A stretch of DNA of 64,000 nucleotides from Marinobacter denitrificans (lineage in GTDB: Bacteria > Pseudomonadota > Gammaproteobacteria > Pseudomonadales > Oleiphilaceae), in NCBI RefSeq assembly GCF_008795955.1, contig NZ_VMHN01000001.1, positions 930,001-994,000 on the forward strand, given 5' to 3'. A program made the position numbers and the translations under genes. How positions within the stretch are numbered: position 1 is the stretch's first letter; every line of letters begins with the position of its first letter. Shown one piece after another: positions 53,238 to 61,954 of this stretch. The notes under the pieces were generated by a model, which was given only the letters and a program-made list of their open reading frames with translations, searched no databases and had not been told where the DNA came from.

Positions 53238-53666
53238 CTAGTCCTGGTTTTCCCGGAATACCATGGCAATGGAATTCAGGCAGTAACGCTGCCCTGTGGG
53301 TGGTGGCCCATCGGGAAAGACGTGCCCCAGATGGCTATCGCAGCGAGGACAGCGGATTTCTGTGCGGGTCATGCCCATGCTGCTGTCTTCAAGGTAGCGG
53401 ATATGATCCGTATCGAAAGGCTGGAAGAAGCTGGGCCAGCCAGTGCCTGAATCAAACTTGGAATCCGAGCTGAACAACGGCAACTCACACAGCCGACAGT
53501 AATATACGCCCGGGTTCTTGTTATCCAGCAACGTGCCACAAAAGGGCCGTTCGGTGCCATGGTCCAGCAACACCCGGCGCTCTTCTTCCGAGAGGCCGGC
53601 AGCCTTCTCATTGATTTGTTCCGGTGTCAGCGGTGTCAGGTCGTAACCTGCAGCAGAAACGCCCAT
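53238..53666 (-). CDS. msrB: Peptide-methionine (R)-S-oxide reductase MsrB
   Basis: 142 residues from ATG 53666 (GAGGAGG upstream); the longer frame to 53759 lies inside msrA. Zinc ligands are Cys57, Cys60, Cys106 and Cys109, and the catalytic Cys129 is in RYCLNSIAM. It repairs the R epimer of methionine sulfoxide. It follows msrA directly. Confidence 0.96.
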   Translation of the reverse strand: MGVSAAGYDLTPLTPEQINEKAAGLSEEERRVLLDHGTERPFCGTLLDNKNPGVYYCRLCELPLFSSDSKFDSGTGWPSFFQPFDTDHIRYLEDSSMGMTRTEIRCPRCDSHLGHVFPDGPPPTGQRYCLNSIAMVFRENQD

Positions 53667-53676
53667 AGCAGCCTCC

Positions 53677-54324
53677 TCAGGCAATGTCATTGCCGGTATA
53701 ACCGGGTTTGAGCCGGTCACCGAATGTGTCCACAAGCTTTTCCATCTTTGGCGCCGCAACTGCCATTATGTACGGCTGATAGGGATTGCGGGCCGCAAAG
53801 TTCTGGTGGTATGACTCGGCAGGGTAAAATGCCTCCAGTGGTTCCAGGCGGGTCACCACAGGGTCCTCGTAGATGCCGGCTGCATCCAGTTGACGGAGGT
53901 ACGCTTCCGCCACCCGTTTCTGGTCTTCAGTCTCGTAGAAGATCGCGGAACGGTACTGAGTGCCCCGGTCGTTCCCCTGCCGATCAAGTTGAGTCGGATC
54001 GTGAGCCACTGACAGGAAGACCTTGAGGAGTTCCCCGAAGCTGACCGTTTGCGGATCATACCGCACGTCAACCACTTCCGCGTGGCCTGTCTGGCCACTG
54101 CAGACCGCCTCATAATTCGCCGTATCAGGGCTGCCGCCCGCATATCCTGACTCGACACCGGTAACACCATTCACCGCCAGGAAAACCGCCTCGACACACC
54201 AGAAACAGCCACCACCAAGCACGACGTGTTGCTCGCGGGACTCTCCCGGTGGCAAGTCGTGTTCTGGGTCGGGAAAACGGCTTTTCGGAACGTTCAGGCC
54301 CGGAATATTGCAGGATGTCGACAT
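53677..54324 (-). CDS. msrA: Peptide-methionine (S)-S-oxide reductase MsrA
   Basis: 215 residues. The catalytic Cys40 lies in [12 protein letters not shown], and the conserved GYAGG, YDP and YRSAIFY segments follow. It reduces the S epimer of methionine sulfoxide. Forms an operon with msrB, 10 bp apart. Confidence 0.97.
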   Translation of the reverse strand: MSTSCNIPGLNVPKSRFPDPEHDLPPGESREQHVVLGGGCFWCVEAVFLAVNGVTGVESGYAGGSPDTANYEAVCSGQTGHAEVVDVRYDPQTVSFGELLKVFLSVAHDPTQLDRQGNDRGTQYRSAIFYETEDQKRVAEAYLRQLDAAGIYEDPVVTRLEPLEAFYPAESYHQNFAARNPYQPYIMAVAAPKMEKLVDTFGDRLKPGYTGNDIA

Positions 54325-54419
54325 ATCAGTGTCTGCCTCAGAGTCATTACCGTTTGTGCACTTACATTACGCTCAAGTGTGGCCTTAGTGATCCGGTTTA
54401 TCTACCCCTGCAAAGCTGA

Positions 54420-55613
54420 TCAGAAAAGCAGCAGCCCCACCAGAGCACTTCCGGGTGCCAGAATCCAGACGGGCACCCGCCAGACAGCCAGGCTCACCCA
54501 GGCCAGCAATACAAAAGCCAATGCGCCGGAACTATCTACGGCAGAAGTCCATACCGGATCATAAAGCGCTGCCAGCAACAATCCGACAACACCTGCATTC
54601 ACGCCCGCGAGTGCAGCGCGGACCAGCTCATGCTTGCGAATATAGGACCACAATGGCAGACCGGCAAATACCAACAAGGTTCCAGGCAGAAAGACCGCAA
54701 TAACTGCCACGACAGCACCGGCCAAACCATTTTCGATACCGCCAAGAAACGCCGAGAAGGAAAATAGCGGCCCCGGCATAGCCTGAGCCACCCCGTAACC
54801 GGCCAGAAAGGTGTCCGCCGGCATATTTCCAGTAGCAACAAAGCCTTCCTGCAGCCAGGGCAATACCACGTGGCCACCACCGAACACCAGTGCGCCGGCA
54901 CGATAGAGTTCTGCCCAGACCCAGCCCAGGGAACCCTGGGCCATGGGAAGAAATGCCAAAACCAACAGCACAACAAACACCGCAAAGAAAACCATGGGAC
55001 GGCGTGTCTGCACCGGTATGGTCAGCGCCTCCGCAGACTGCTTCTGCGGCAGTTTCAGTGCCGCACCAGCAACCCCGGCGATCAGCAGGGCCAGAATCTG
55101 CATCCAGGTTGCGCCCACGGTCAACAAAAGGACAGCCACCAACACTGCAATGGATAACCGGGGGCCGTCCGGGCACAGGTTCCGGCCCATCTGCCACACA
55201 GCCTGGGCCACAACCGCCACCACAAACAGTTTGAGACCGGTGACCCAGCCCCCAGCACCTGCGTCCGGCCAAAGGCCGAGCCCGAGGGCTAACAGTGTCA
55301 TCAGCATGGCCGATGGCAATGTGAAACCAAGCCAGGCCGCTGCCGCGCCAGTGTAGCCTCGTTGCAGGAAGCCGATCGTCAGCCCCACCTGGCTGGAGGC
55401 AGGGCCGGGCAATAACTGGCACAGGGCCACCACTTCGCCATAGGCGGAATCCGACAACCAGCGACGGCGTTTTACAAATTCTTCATGGAAGAACCCCAGG
55501 TGAGCGGCCGGCCCCCCGAACGAGGTCAGGCCAAGCCGCAGAAACAGCAAAAATATGTGCCAGGCCGGTAACGCCCCGGCATATTCTTTTTTTGCGCTGA
55601 CATCCCTGGACAT
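54420..55613 (-). CDS. chrA: ChrA-type chromate transporter
   Basis: 397 residues, the long form with two homologous CHR domains. First-domain motifs are FLRLGLTSFGGPAAHLGFFHEE and ALCQLLPGPASSQVGL; second-domain motifs are GGGHVVLPWLQ and GYGVAQAMPGPLF. It is a membrane exporter for chromate, driven by the proton gradient. No chrB regulator is nearby. Confidence 0.92.
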   Translation of the reverse strand: MSRDVSAKKEYAGALPAWHIFLLFLRLGLTSFGGPAAHLGFFHEEFVKRRRWLSDSAYGEVVALCQLLPGPASSQVGLTIGFLQRGYTGAAAAWLGFTLPSAMLMTLLALGLGLWPDAGAGGWVTGLKLFVVAVVAQAVWQMGRNLCPDGPRLSIAVLVAVLLLTVGATWMQILALLIAGVAGAALKLPQKQSAEALTIPVQTRRPMVFFAVFVVLLVLAFLPMAQGSLGWVWAELYRAGALVFGGGHVVLPWLQEGFVATGNMPADTFLAGYGVAQAMPGPLFSFSAFLGGIENGLAGAVVAVIAVFLPGTLLVFAGLPLWSYIRKHELVRAALAGVNAGVVGLLLAALYDPVWTSAVDSSGALAFVLLAWVSLAVWRVPVWILAPGSALVGLLLF

Positions 55614-55757
55614 GGAACTATCTGTGTTTAACAGCGTGAATTAAGATGAGGGAACATTATGACGTTCCGGTTGCATCACTCCCATACCCATCCATAATGA
55701 GGAGACGGGTTGACCGGATCGTGACAGAACCAATTTCAATAACCAACAGGATCGACA

Positions 55758-56732
55758 ATGACCGCCCGGGCCCATACACCAGAAAATCAGGATGAGCTGC
55801 TGGAGTATCGGCTGAGCCTCCGGCTTGGTCCTGTTCACGCACGACAACGCCTGGGAATCGAACAGGAAGCAGAATCAAAGGTGTTCGGTCCTGACCGGCA
55901 TTCCTTCCATCTCGAGAATATCACCTCCGCGCCCCGGTTTATCAGTACCTGCCTGAAACTGGCTGGGCTGTTCCGGCGTGGACAGGCCAACAGTCGCCGT
56001 CTGGACACGGTCCACAACCGCTTCCACATCGAGGGCCTTCCCGCCGCTTTCGAAGGTTACCGTATTCTACAACTGACCGACCTCCATGTGGACATGGACG
56101 AAGCCAATCTGGAGGCGGTGATTAACCGTATCGCGCCATTGGAGTACGACCTGTGCGTACTGACAGGTGACTACAGACGCCGGACCTGGGGGCCGATCGA
56201 GGACGCAATGGAAGGCATGGCAAAACTACGGGGAGCCATTCAGGGGAAGGCCTACGCCGTATTGGGAAATCACGACAGTGTGCGCATGGTGCCCGGCCTT
56301 GAAGACATGGGGTATCACCTGTTAATGAACGAGCACGCCATACTGCAACGAGGGGATGACAAACTGTATCTGGCTGGCGTGGATGATGCGCACTTCTACA
56401 AGGTCCACAACCTGCACAAGGCCGGCGACGAAATCCCCGCCGGCGGCATCAGCGTGTTGCTCAGCCACACCCCCGAAATCTGGCGGGAAGCGGCCCATGC
56501 CGGCTACGACGTTTTTCTGTGTGGCCATACCCATGGCGGACAGATCTGCCTGCCCGGCCGGATCCCCGTCACCCTGGACTCCGACTGTCCACGAGAACTG
56601 GGCCGGGGTTACTGGCGCCGTAACGGCATGCAGGGCTATACCTCCCCCGGCACCGGCACGTCGGTAGTCAATGTGCGCCTGAACTGCCCGCCCGAGGTCA
56701 CCTTGCATACGCTTACAGGCGGGCCGGAGTAG
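55758..56732 (+). CDS. Metallophosphoesterase (YkuE/YaeI-like)
   Basis: 324 residues. All five calcineurin-like motifs are present: QLTDLHVD, LTGDYR, LGNHDS, LLSHTPEIW and CGHTHGGQ. Relatives cleave UDP-diacylglucosamine or lipid pyrophosphates; the substrate here is unknown. The N-terminal 90 residues have no signal peptide or transmembrane segment, unlike YkuE. Confidence 0.88.
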   Translation: MTARAHTPENQDELLEYRLSLRLGPVHARQRLGIEQEAESKVFGPDRHSFHLENITSAPRFISTCLKLAGLFRRGQANSRRLDTVHNRFHIEGLPAAFEGYRILQLTDLHVDMDEANLEAVINRIAPLEYDLCVLTGDYRRRTWGPIEDAMEGMAKLRGAIQGKAYAVLGNHDSVRMVPGLEDMGYHLLMNEHAILQRGDDKLYLAGVDDAHFYKVHNLHKAGDEIPAGGISVLLSHTPEIWREAAHAGYDVFLCGHTHGGQICLPGRIPVTLDSDCPRELGRGYWRRNGMQGYTSPGTGTSVVNVRLNCPPEVTLHTLTGGPE

Positions 56733-56741
56733 CAATGCGTC

Positions 56742-57224
56742 TCAGTGGGGCTGATGACGAATGCCCAGCCGGAACAGCAGCGGTGACAGCACTATATTGG
56801 AGACGGTAAAAAGCACTACAACACCGAGGACAACCAGCCCACTCAACTCCAGCCAGTACCAGGCCAGAATCATCGGCAACAACGCCTCGGGAACCTGGTC
56901 CAGCCCCATGGCCCGGGCACTCGAAGCCAACCCGGCACGGCGCTTGGTAAAGCTGCTCATCATATCGCCGATCAGCCCCAGCAATCCGAACAACAAGCCA
57001 AATAGCAGTTCTATGCCGGTCACCAGGGCGAACAGGCCGCAGGCGAGCGTACCGGAAATAATACCTCGCCAGGTTTTGCTGGCCCCCAGCAACGGACGAC
57101 CGTCCCGCCACAGCCTGCCCCCGTCAACGGGAGCAGACCAGCGTCGGCCGAGTATCCGCGCGGCAACCACCGGTGCCCCGTTCGCCAGCACCAGCATCAC
57201 GAAGAGCTCGAGAAAGATCAGCAA
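56742..57224 (-). CDS. CDP-archaeol-synthase-like (CarS) membrane protein
   Basis: 160 residues with four or five membrane segments. The CTP-transferase-type motif LLGASKTWRGIISG and the acidic pair in GLIGDMMSSFTKRR match the CarS/DUF46 family. In archaea CarS activates unsaturated archaetidic acid with CTP. Bacterial copies are known but their substrate is not. It is convergent with the metallophosphoesterase gene. Confidence 0.8.
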   Translation of the reverse strand: MLIFLELFVMLVLANGAPVVAARILGRRWSAPVDGGRLWRDGRPLLGASKTWRGIISGTLACGLFALVTGIELLFGLLFGLLGLIGDMMSSFTKRRAGLASSARAMGLDQVPEALLPMILAWYWLELSGLVVLGVVVLFTVSNIVLSPLLFRLGIRHQPH

Positions 57225-57267
57225 ACTGCTCAGCCTCTGTCAGATGTCGCCCGGGAACGTCGCCTTT

Positions 57268-58644
57268 TCAGGACACGCCGCCTTTGGTCAGTTTCAGCGG
57301 GTCCATCAACTCTTCCAGCCTGTCGCGGCCAAGACCACTGCGCTCTTCCGCAACGTCAATCACCGGCCGGCCGCTTTGATAGGCTTCCTTGGCAATATCA
57401 GAGGCAAGGCTGTAACCGATCTCGGGATTCAGCGCCGTTACCAGCACCGGATTCTTGCCAACTGCAGAGTTCAGATGCTCAACATTCACTGTGAAATCGC
57501 GGATAGCCTTCTCGCCGAGGATGGTGGAGGCGTTAGTCAGCAGTTCAATCATGTCCAGCAGGTTGGCGCCCACCAGGGGCAACATCACATTCAGCTGGAA
57601 GTTGCCGGATTGCCCCGCAATGGCAATGCTGCTGTCCATGCCCATAACCTGGGCACCCACCATGGCCACCGACTCCGGTATCACCGGGTTAACCTTTCCG
57701 GGCATGATGCTGCTGCCTGGCTGCAGCGCCGGCAGGCTGATTTCTGCCAGGCCATGGATAGGCCCGCTGTTCATCCAGCGCAGATCATTGGCAATTTTGG
57801 TGAGCACAATCGCCAGGCCCCTGAGCTGGGACGACAGCGCCACGGGCGCATCAACCGCACTCTGGCCGACAAACTTGTGCTCCAGCGAGTGGAAATGGTA
57901 GCTGGTGTTGGATTTCAGAAACTTGACGAACTGTTCCGGAAACTCGTGCAACGCGTTCACACCGGTGCCTACCGCGGTTCCACCCTGGGGAACCAGAAGC
58001 AAATCGTCAGCTGCAGCGGCCAGTCGCTTCTCTGTAGCCAGCAACTGCTCCCGCCAGGTTCGCAATTCCTGGCCCAGAGTGACCGGCATGGCATCCATCA
58101 GGTGGGTACGGCCGGTTTTGACCTGCTCTGAAAACATCGCCTCCCGCTCATAGATAATACCGCACAGATGGCTTAGTACCGGCAGCAGCCGTTCGTGAAC
58201 ACCGGTAAGTGCACTGATATGGATGGCAGTCGGGATGACGTCATTGGAGCTCTGGCTCATGTTGACGTGATCGTTGGGGTGGATTTCGACACCTTCCTGT
58301 GCCGCCAGCGCCGCGATCACCTCGTTCACATTCATATTGGTGCTGGTGCCAGACCCGGTCTGGTAACGATCAATGGGGAACTGGTCGGCGCAGTCGCCAT
58401 TCAGTATGCGGTTGCCTGCCGCCACGATAGCGTCACGCACCTCGTTGTCCAGAAGCCCGAGGCTGGCATTGGCATCGGCGGCCGCCTGCTTTACCCGAAC
58501 AACAGCGGCGATGAACGCCGGGGGCATCGGCAGGCCACTGACCGGGAAGTTTTCCACGGCTCTCTGGGTCTGGGCGCCCCACAGGGCCTCTTCGGGAACA
58601 CGGACTTCGCCCAGGCTGTCTTTTTCCGTCCTGAATATGGTCAT
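57268..58644 (-). CDS. fumC: Class II fumarate hydratase
   Basis: 458 residues. The lyase signature GSSIMPGKVNPVIPE is intact, with the catalytic Ser in that loop, and the second site region NMNVNEVIA and TGRTHLMDAMP are present. It interconverts fumarate and malate without an Fe-S cluster. A short unknown gene precedes it. Confidence 0.97.
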   Translation of the reverse strand: MTIFRTEKDSLGEVRVPEEALWGAQTQRAVENFPVSGLPMPPAFIAAVVRVKQAAADANASLGLLDNEVRDAIVAAGNRILNGDCADQFPIDRYQTGSGTSTNMNVNEVIAALAAQEGVEIHPNDHVNMSQSSNDVIPTAIHISALTGVHERLLPVLSHLCGIIYEREAMFSEQVKTGRTHLMDAMPVTLGQELRTWREQLLATEKRLAAAADDLLLVPQGGTAVGTGVNALHEFPEQFVKFLKSNTSYHFHSLEHKFVGQSAVDAPVALSSQLRGLAIVLTKIANDLRWMNSGPIHGLAEISLPALQPGSSIMPGKVNPVIPESVAMVGAQVMGMDSSIAIAGQSGNFQLNVMLPLVGANLLDMIELLTNASTILGEKAIRDFTVNVEHLNSAVGKNPVLVTALNPEIGYSLASDIAKEAYQSGRPVIDVAEERSGLGRDRLEELMDPLKLTKGGVS

Positions 58645-58671
58645 GACACTCTCCTTATGAACCAGACTAGA

Positions 58672-58956
58672 CTATTCGTTGATCGGGGACTTCAACCTCA
58701 CATGGTCGCAAATGCCGGTAACCTGATCAAAATTCAGAATCAGCGTGTGGACCGTATTGGTGTAGGTGTCGTGAAGGTAAAACTTGAAACGATGCTGCTT
58801 TTCTCCCTGCAGGTAGCCGTCATACTCCCGTACGAGCTCTCGTACGTCGCCCCCCTCATCCCTGGACCAGGTGGCATTGAACGGTCCAAGTACAGCGCCA
58901 CCGGAGAGGCAAACGGTCACTTCGTGGTTGGTAAGGGCATTTTCGGGAACAGACAT
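58672..58956 (-). CDS. Small protein of unknown function
   Basis: 94 residues from ATG 58956, preceded by AGGAGAGAGAGTT; ATG 58974 has no site. No family recognised. It is a soluble, mixed alpha/beta-looking chain with a conserved-looking core FKFYLHDTYTNTVHTLIL. Same strand as fumC with a 27-bp gap, probably co-transcribed. Confidence 0.7.
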   Translation of the reverse strand: MSVPENALTNHEVTVCLSGGAVLGPFNATWSRDEGGDVRELVREYDGYLQGEKQHRFKFYLHDTYTNTVHTLILNFDQVTGICDHVRLKSPINE

Positions 58957-59005
58957 AACTCTCTCTCCTGACAAAACAAGCGTTGACAGAATAGAGTGTA
59001 GACCG

Positions 59006-60757
59006 TCATTTCCGATCGGGGTTCAGAGATGTGGCCAGGCTGGTTACCAGGGCCCTCAGGCGGTTGGGCTTAACCGGCTTGTTAAGAATGGGCAGATATT
59101 GGGAAGTGATCAGACGCCGGGTATCATCACTGCGGTCGGCGGTAATGACCGCAGCGGGAATATCCCGGTCAAAGTGCCGCCGAACCGCATAAATCGCTTC
59201 ACATCCTGTGAGATTGTTATCCAGGTGGAAATCCGCAAGGATGATGTCGGCGTCGTGGCCCTGGTCAATGGCTTCGGTCGCGCTTCCCGCGGTCGCCACC
59301 CGGCACCCCCAACGTTCCAGTACCGCCCGCATGCTTTCCCGCACCGGCTCTTCATTATCGATTACCAGAACACGCAGCCGATCAAAGGAGAGGGTGGCGG
59401 GTACCGGCACTTCCGTTTTACGTTGCCCGGCCGGCGCTTCCAGAACAGTGCTCACAGGCAGCAGGACGCTGAAACAGGAGCCCTTTCCATAGCTGGACTC
59501 CACCCGGATGTCGCAACCAAGCACTCTCGCCATGCGATCAACAATCGCCAATCCCAGGCCAACGCCCTGACGGCCGCCCCCTTTGGGCAATATCTGGTGG
59601 AACTCCCGGAAAATGTCCTCGAGCTTTTCCTGTTCGATTCCCACACCCGTGTCCCACACTCCGATTTCCAGGTTTGGGCCCCGCTTGCGGGCAGCAAACA
59701 GGATCCCGCCCTCGGTGGTGTAACGAAAGGCGTTGCTCAACAGGTTCCTGAGAATACGTGTCAGCATTCGCGGATCGGTGCAGACGCTGCCGGCGCCTGC
59801 CCGCAGTCGAAAATTCAGGTCTGCGTTCTCGGCCAGGGGCTCGAATTCCTGGGCCAGGCCACGCATCAGTTCACCAATGTCTGTGTGGACATAATCCGGC
59901 TGCATGGCTTTCTGATCCAGCTTGGAGATGTCCAGCAGATCCGCCAGCAGGTCTTCGGCGCTTTCCAGTGAGCGCTGGACCCGGTGCACCAGCCGGTTTT
60001 CGTCCTCCGGCAGGTTACTGTCCATCAGGGCGGAGACCAGCAAGCGGGCGGCATTCAGGGGCTGGAGCAGGTCGTGGCTGGCCGCCGCCAGATACTTGTC
60101 CTTGCTTTCATTGGCCTGCCGCGCGGCATCTATCGCGACCACCAGCTCCTGCTCTACTTTTTCCCGCTGCTCAATCTGGTAGCGCAAGACCACGTTGGCG
60201 TTCTGCAGTTCGTCGGTGCGTTCCTCGACCCGGCGTTCCAGATCGGCATTAAGCTGGCGCAGCTTTTCCCTGGCCTGATGGCGTTCGGTTATGTCTGCAA
60301 CAAATGCTTCCACCACTTCCGGACCAAGATCGGGGCGCCTCAGCAACGTAATGGCAACATGCACGGGTGTGTTGTCAGAGCGCCTTAACCTGGTTTCCCT
60401 GGCGCTGAGGCTGCCGTGGTCCAGCAACTCCTGACGGATATCATCAAAATCCCCGGAACTGCAGAACAGCTGTTCCCGCAGACGGATGACACGCGCAATC
60501 AGGTCTTCGGCACTGTCATAACCGCAAATACGGGCCATCGCAGGATTGGCAGCTACAAAGCCGCCCCGGAGGTTGGCCTGAAAGATACCGTGCAGGGCAT
60601 TTTCGAAGAGCCATTTGTACCGGTTGCGCTCCTTCTCAAGTTCCTCTATCCGATCCTGGAGCGCCGGGTAATAGTTCTTGCGCACCGACTGGCTGCCTAG
60701 ACCCAGCAGGTCACCAATATCGTATTCGGCGTCACTGGAATCAGAGGGCTTCTTCAT
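59006..60757 (-). CDS. Hybrid sensor histidine kinase (PAS-HisKA-HATPase-REC), ErcS'/NahK-like
   Basis: About 583 residues from ATG 60757; ATG 60772 would add five residues. The PAS domain (about 50-160) is followed by a coiled-coil linker, HisKA with the phosphoacceptor His233 (AASHDLLQPLNAARLL, numbered from 60772), ATPase motifs LLSNAFRYT, DTGVGI and GVGLGLAIV, and a C-terminal receiver with Asp514. No membrane segment, so a cytoplasmic sensor. The start overlaps the ercA-like gene. In P. aeruginosa, related ErcS'/NahK kinases act with ErcA in regulating ethanol oxidation. Confidence 0.9.
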   Translation of the reverse strand: MKKPSDSSDAEYDIGDLLGLGSQSVRKNYYPALQDRIEELEKERNRYKWLFENALHGIFQANLRGGFVAANPAMARICGYDSAEDLIARVIRLREQLFCSSGDFDDIRQELLDHGSLSARETRLRRSDNTPVHVAITLLRRPDLGPEVVEAFVADITERHQAREKLRQLNADLERRVEERTDELQNANVVLRYQIEQREKVEQELVVAIDAARQANESKDKYLAAASHDLLQPLNAARLLVSALMDSNLPEDENRLVHRVQRSLESAEDLLADLLDISKLDQKAMQPDYVHTDIGELMRGLAQEFEPLAENADLNFRLRAGAGSVCTDPRMLTRILRNLLSNAFRYTTEGGILFAARKRGPNLEIGVWDTGVGIEQEKLEDIFREFHQILPKGGGRQGVGLGLAIVDRMARVLGCDIRVESSYGKGSCFSVLLPVSTVLEAPAGQRKTEVPVPATLSFDRLRVLVIDNEEPVRESMRAVLERWGCRVATAGSATEAIDQGHDADIILADFHLDNNLTGCEAIYAVRRHFDRDIPAAVITADRSDDTRRLITSQYLPILNKPVKPNRLRALVTSLATSLNPDRK

Positions 60758-61904
60758 AAACAACTTCGACATCGCGGCGCGAGGACTTGCGAGGGTTGGT
60801 CAGGATGCAGGGATCCTGCAGAGCGAAACCGGACAGATAGGGAATATCGGATGTAGTCACGCCCAGCTTTGCCAGCTTGGCTTCCAGCCCAACCGTGCGC
60901 TTCAGGGTGATGATCCGCTCCATCAGGCGCTGTTTGATCACCGGTTTCGACATGCCGCGGGTATCAATATCCATGGCCTCGGCGACCCGTTTGAAGCGGT
61001 CCTCGGCAGAGGTGTAGTTGTAGGCCACCACGTGTTCCAACAGTAACGCGTTACAAAGTCCGTGGGGCAAATCAAGGAAGCCACCCAGGCTGTGGGACAT
61101 TGCATGGACGGCTCCCAGAATGGCATTCGAAAACGCCAGCCCGGCCTGCATGGACGCCAGCATGATCTGCTCCCGCAGATGGACGTCAGCGGTGTTGCGC
61201 ACCAGCGGTTCCAGATTGCGGTTAATCAGTCGGATTGCCTCCAGTGCGTTGGTGTCGGTAAGCGGCCCGCTTCCGGTGGAGACGAAAGCCTCGATGGCAT
61301 GCACCAGGGCATCGACACCGGTGCACGCAGTCAGGTAGGCGTCCATGGTTTCCGTCACTTCCGGGTCAATCAACGACACATCCGGCACCACTGCCTTGCT
61401 GATAATAGAGAATTTGAAGCGCCGATTGGGGTCGGAAATGATCGCAAACTGGGACACATCAGCGGATGTACCGGCCGTAGTCGGAATCAGGATCATCGGT
61501 GGAGACGGCGAGGTGATGGTATCGACACCCTCGAACTCAAGGATATTCCGGCCGTGGGCGCTGACAATACCGATACCCTTGGCGCAATCCATGGGGCTGC
61601 CACCACCAATGGCGACGATCACGTCACACTCGCTGGACCGGTATAGCTCCGCGCCTGCCATCACTTCATCCACTTTGGGATTGGGCGACACCCCGGTAAA
61701 CACGGTAACGCGAATGCCCGCTGCCACCAGGATATCCACGATTTCCGCAACCCAGCCGGCTTTTTCCACGCCGGGGTCTGACACCAGGAACACATGGCGG
61801 GCGCCGAAGTTGCTGGCAAAGTTGGCCACCGCCTTGCGTGAGCCGGCACCAAAGACGATCTCGGGGGAAACAAACTTGCGCAGAGCAGATATGTCGTAGC
61901 TCAT
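60741..61904 (-). CDS. ercA: Iron-type alcohol dehydrogenase, ErcA-like
   Basis: 387 residues, group III (Fe-ADH) fold. The NAD motif AIGGGSPMDCAKG, the TAGTSADVSQFAII loop and metal ligands in DALVHAIEAF, MSHSLGGFLDLPHG and LLLEHVVAYN are visible. ErcA of P. aeruginosa has a regulatory role in ethanol oxidation rather than being the main enzyme. Coupled to the hybrid kinase by a 17- to 32-bp overlap. Confidence 0.88.
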   Translation of the reverse strand: MSYDISALRKFVSPEIVFGAGSRKAVANFASNFGARHVFLVSDPGVEKAGWVAEIVDILVAAGIRVTVFTGVSPNPKVDEVMAGAELYRSSECDVIVAIGGGSPMDCAKGIGIVSAHGRNILEFEGVDTITSPSPPMILIPTTAGTSADVSQFAIISDPNRRFKFSIISKAVVPDVSLIDPEVTETMDAYLTACTGVDALVHAIEAFVSTGSGPLTDTNALEAIRLINRNLEPLVRNTADVHLREQIMLASMQAGLAFSNAILGAVHAMSHSLGGFLDLPHGLCNALLLEHVVAYNYTSAEDRFKRVAEAMDIDTRGMSKPVIKQRLMERIITLKRTVGLEAKLAKLGVTTSDIPYLSGFALQDPCILTNPRKSSRRDVEVVYEEAL

Positions 61905-61954
61905 GAGCCTTCTCTTCAGCGATGCTGTCTGTTGTTGTTATATCAAGTTCAAGT

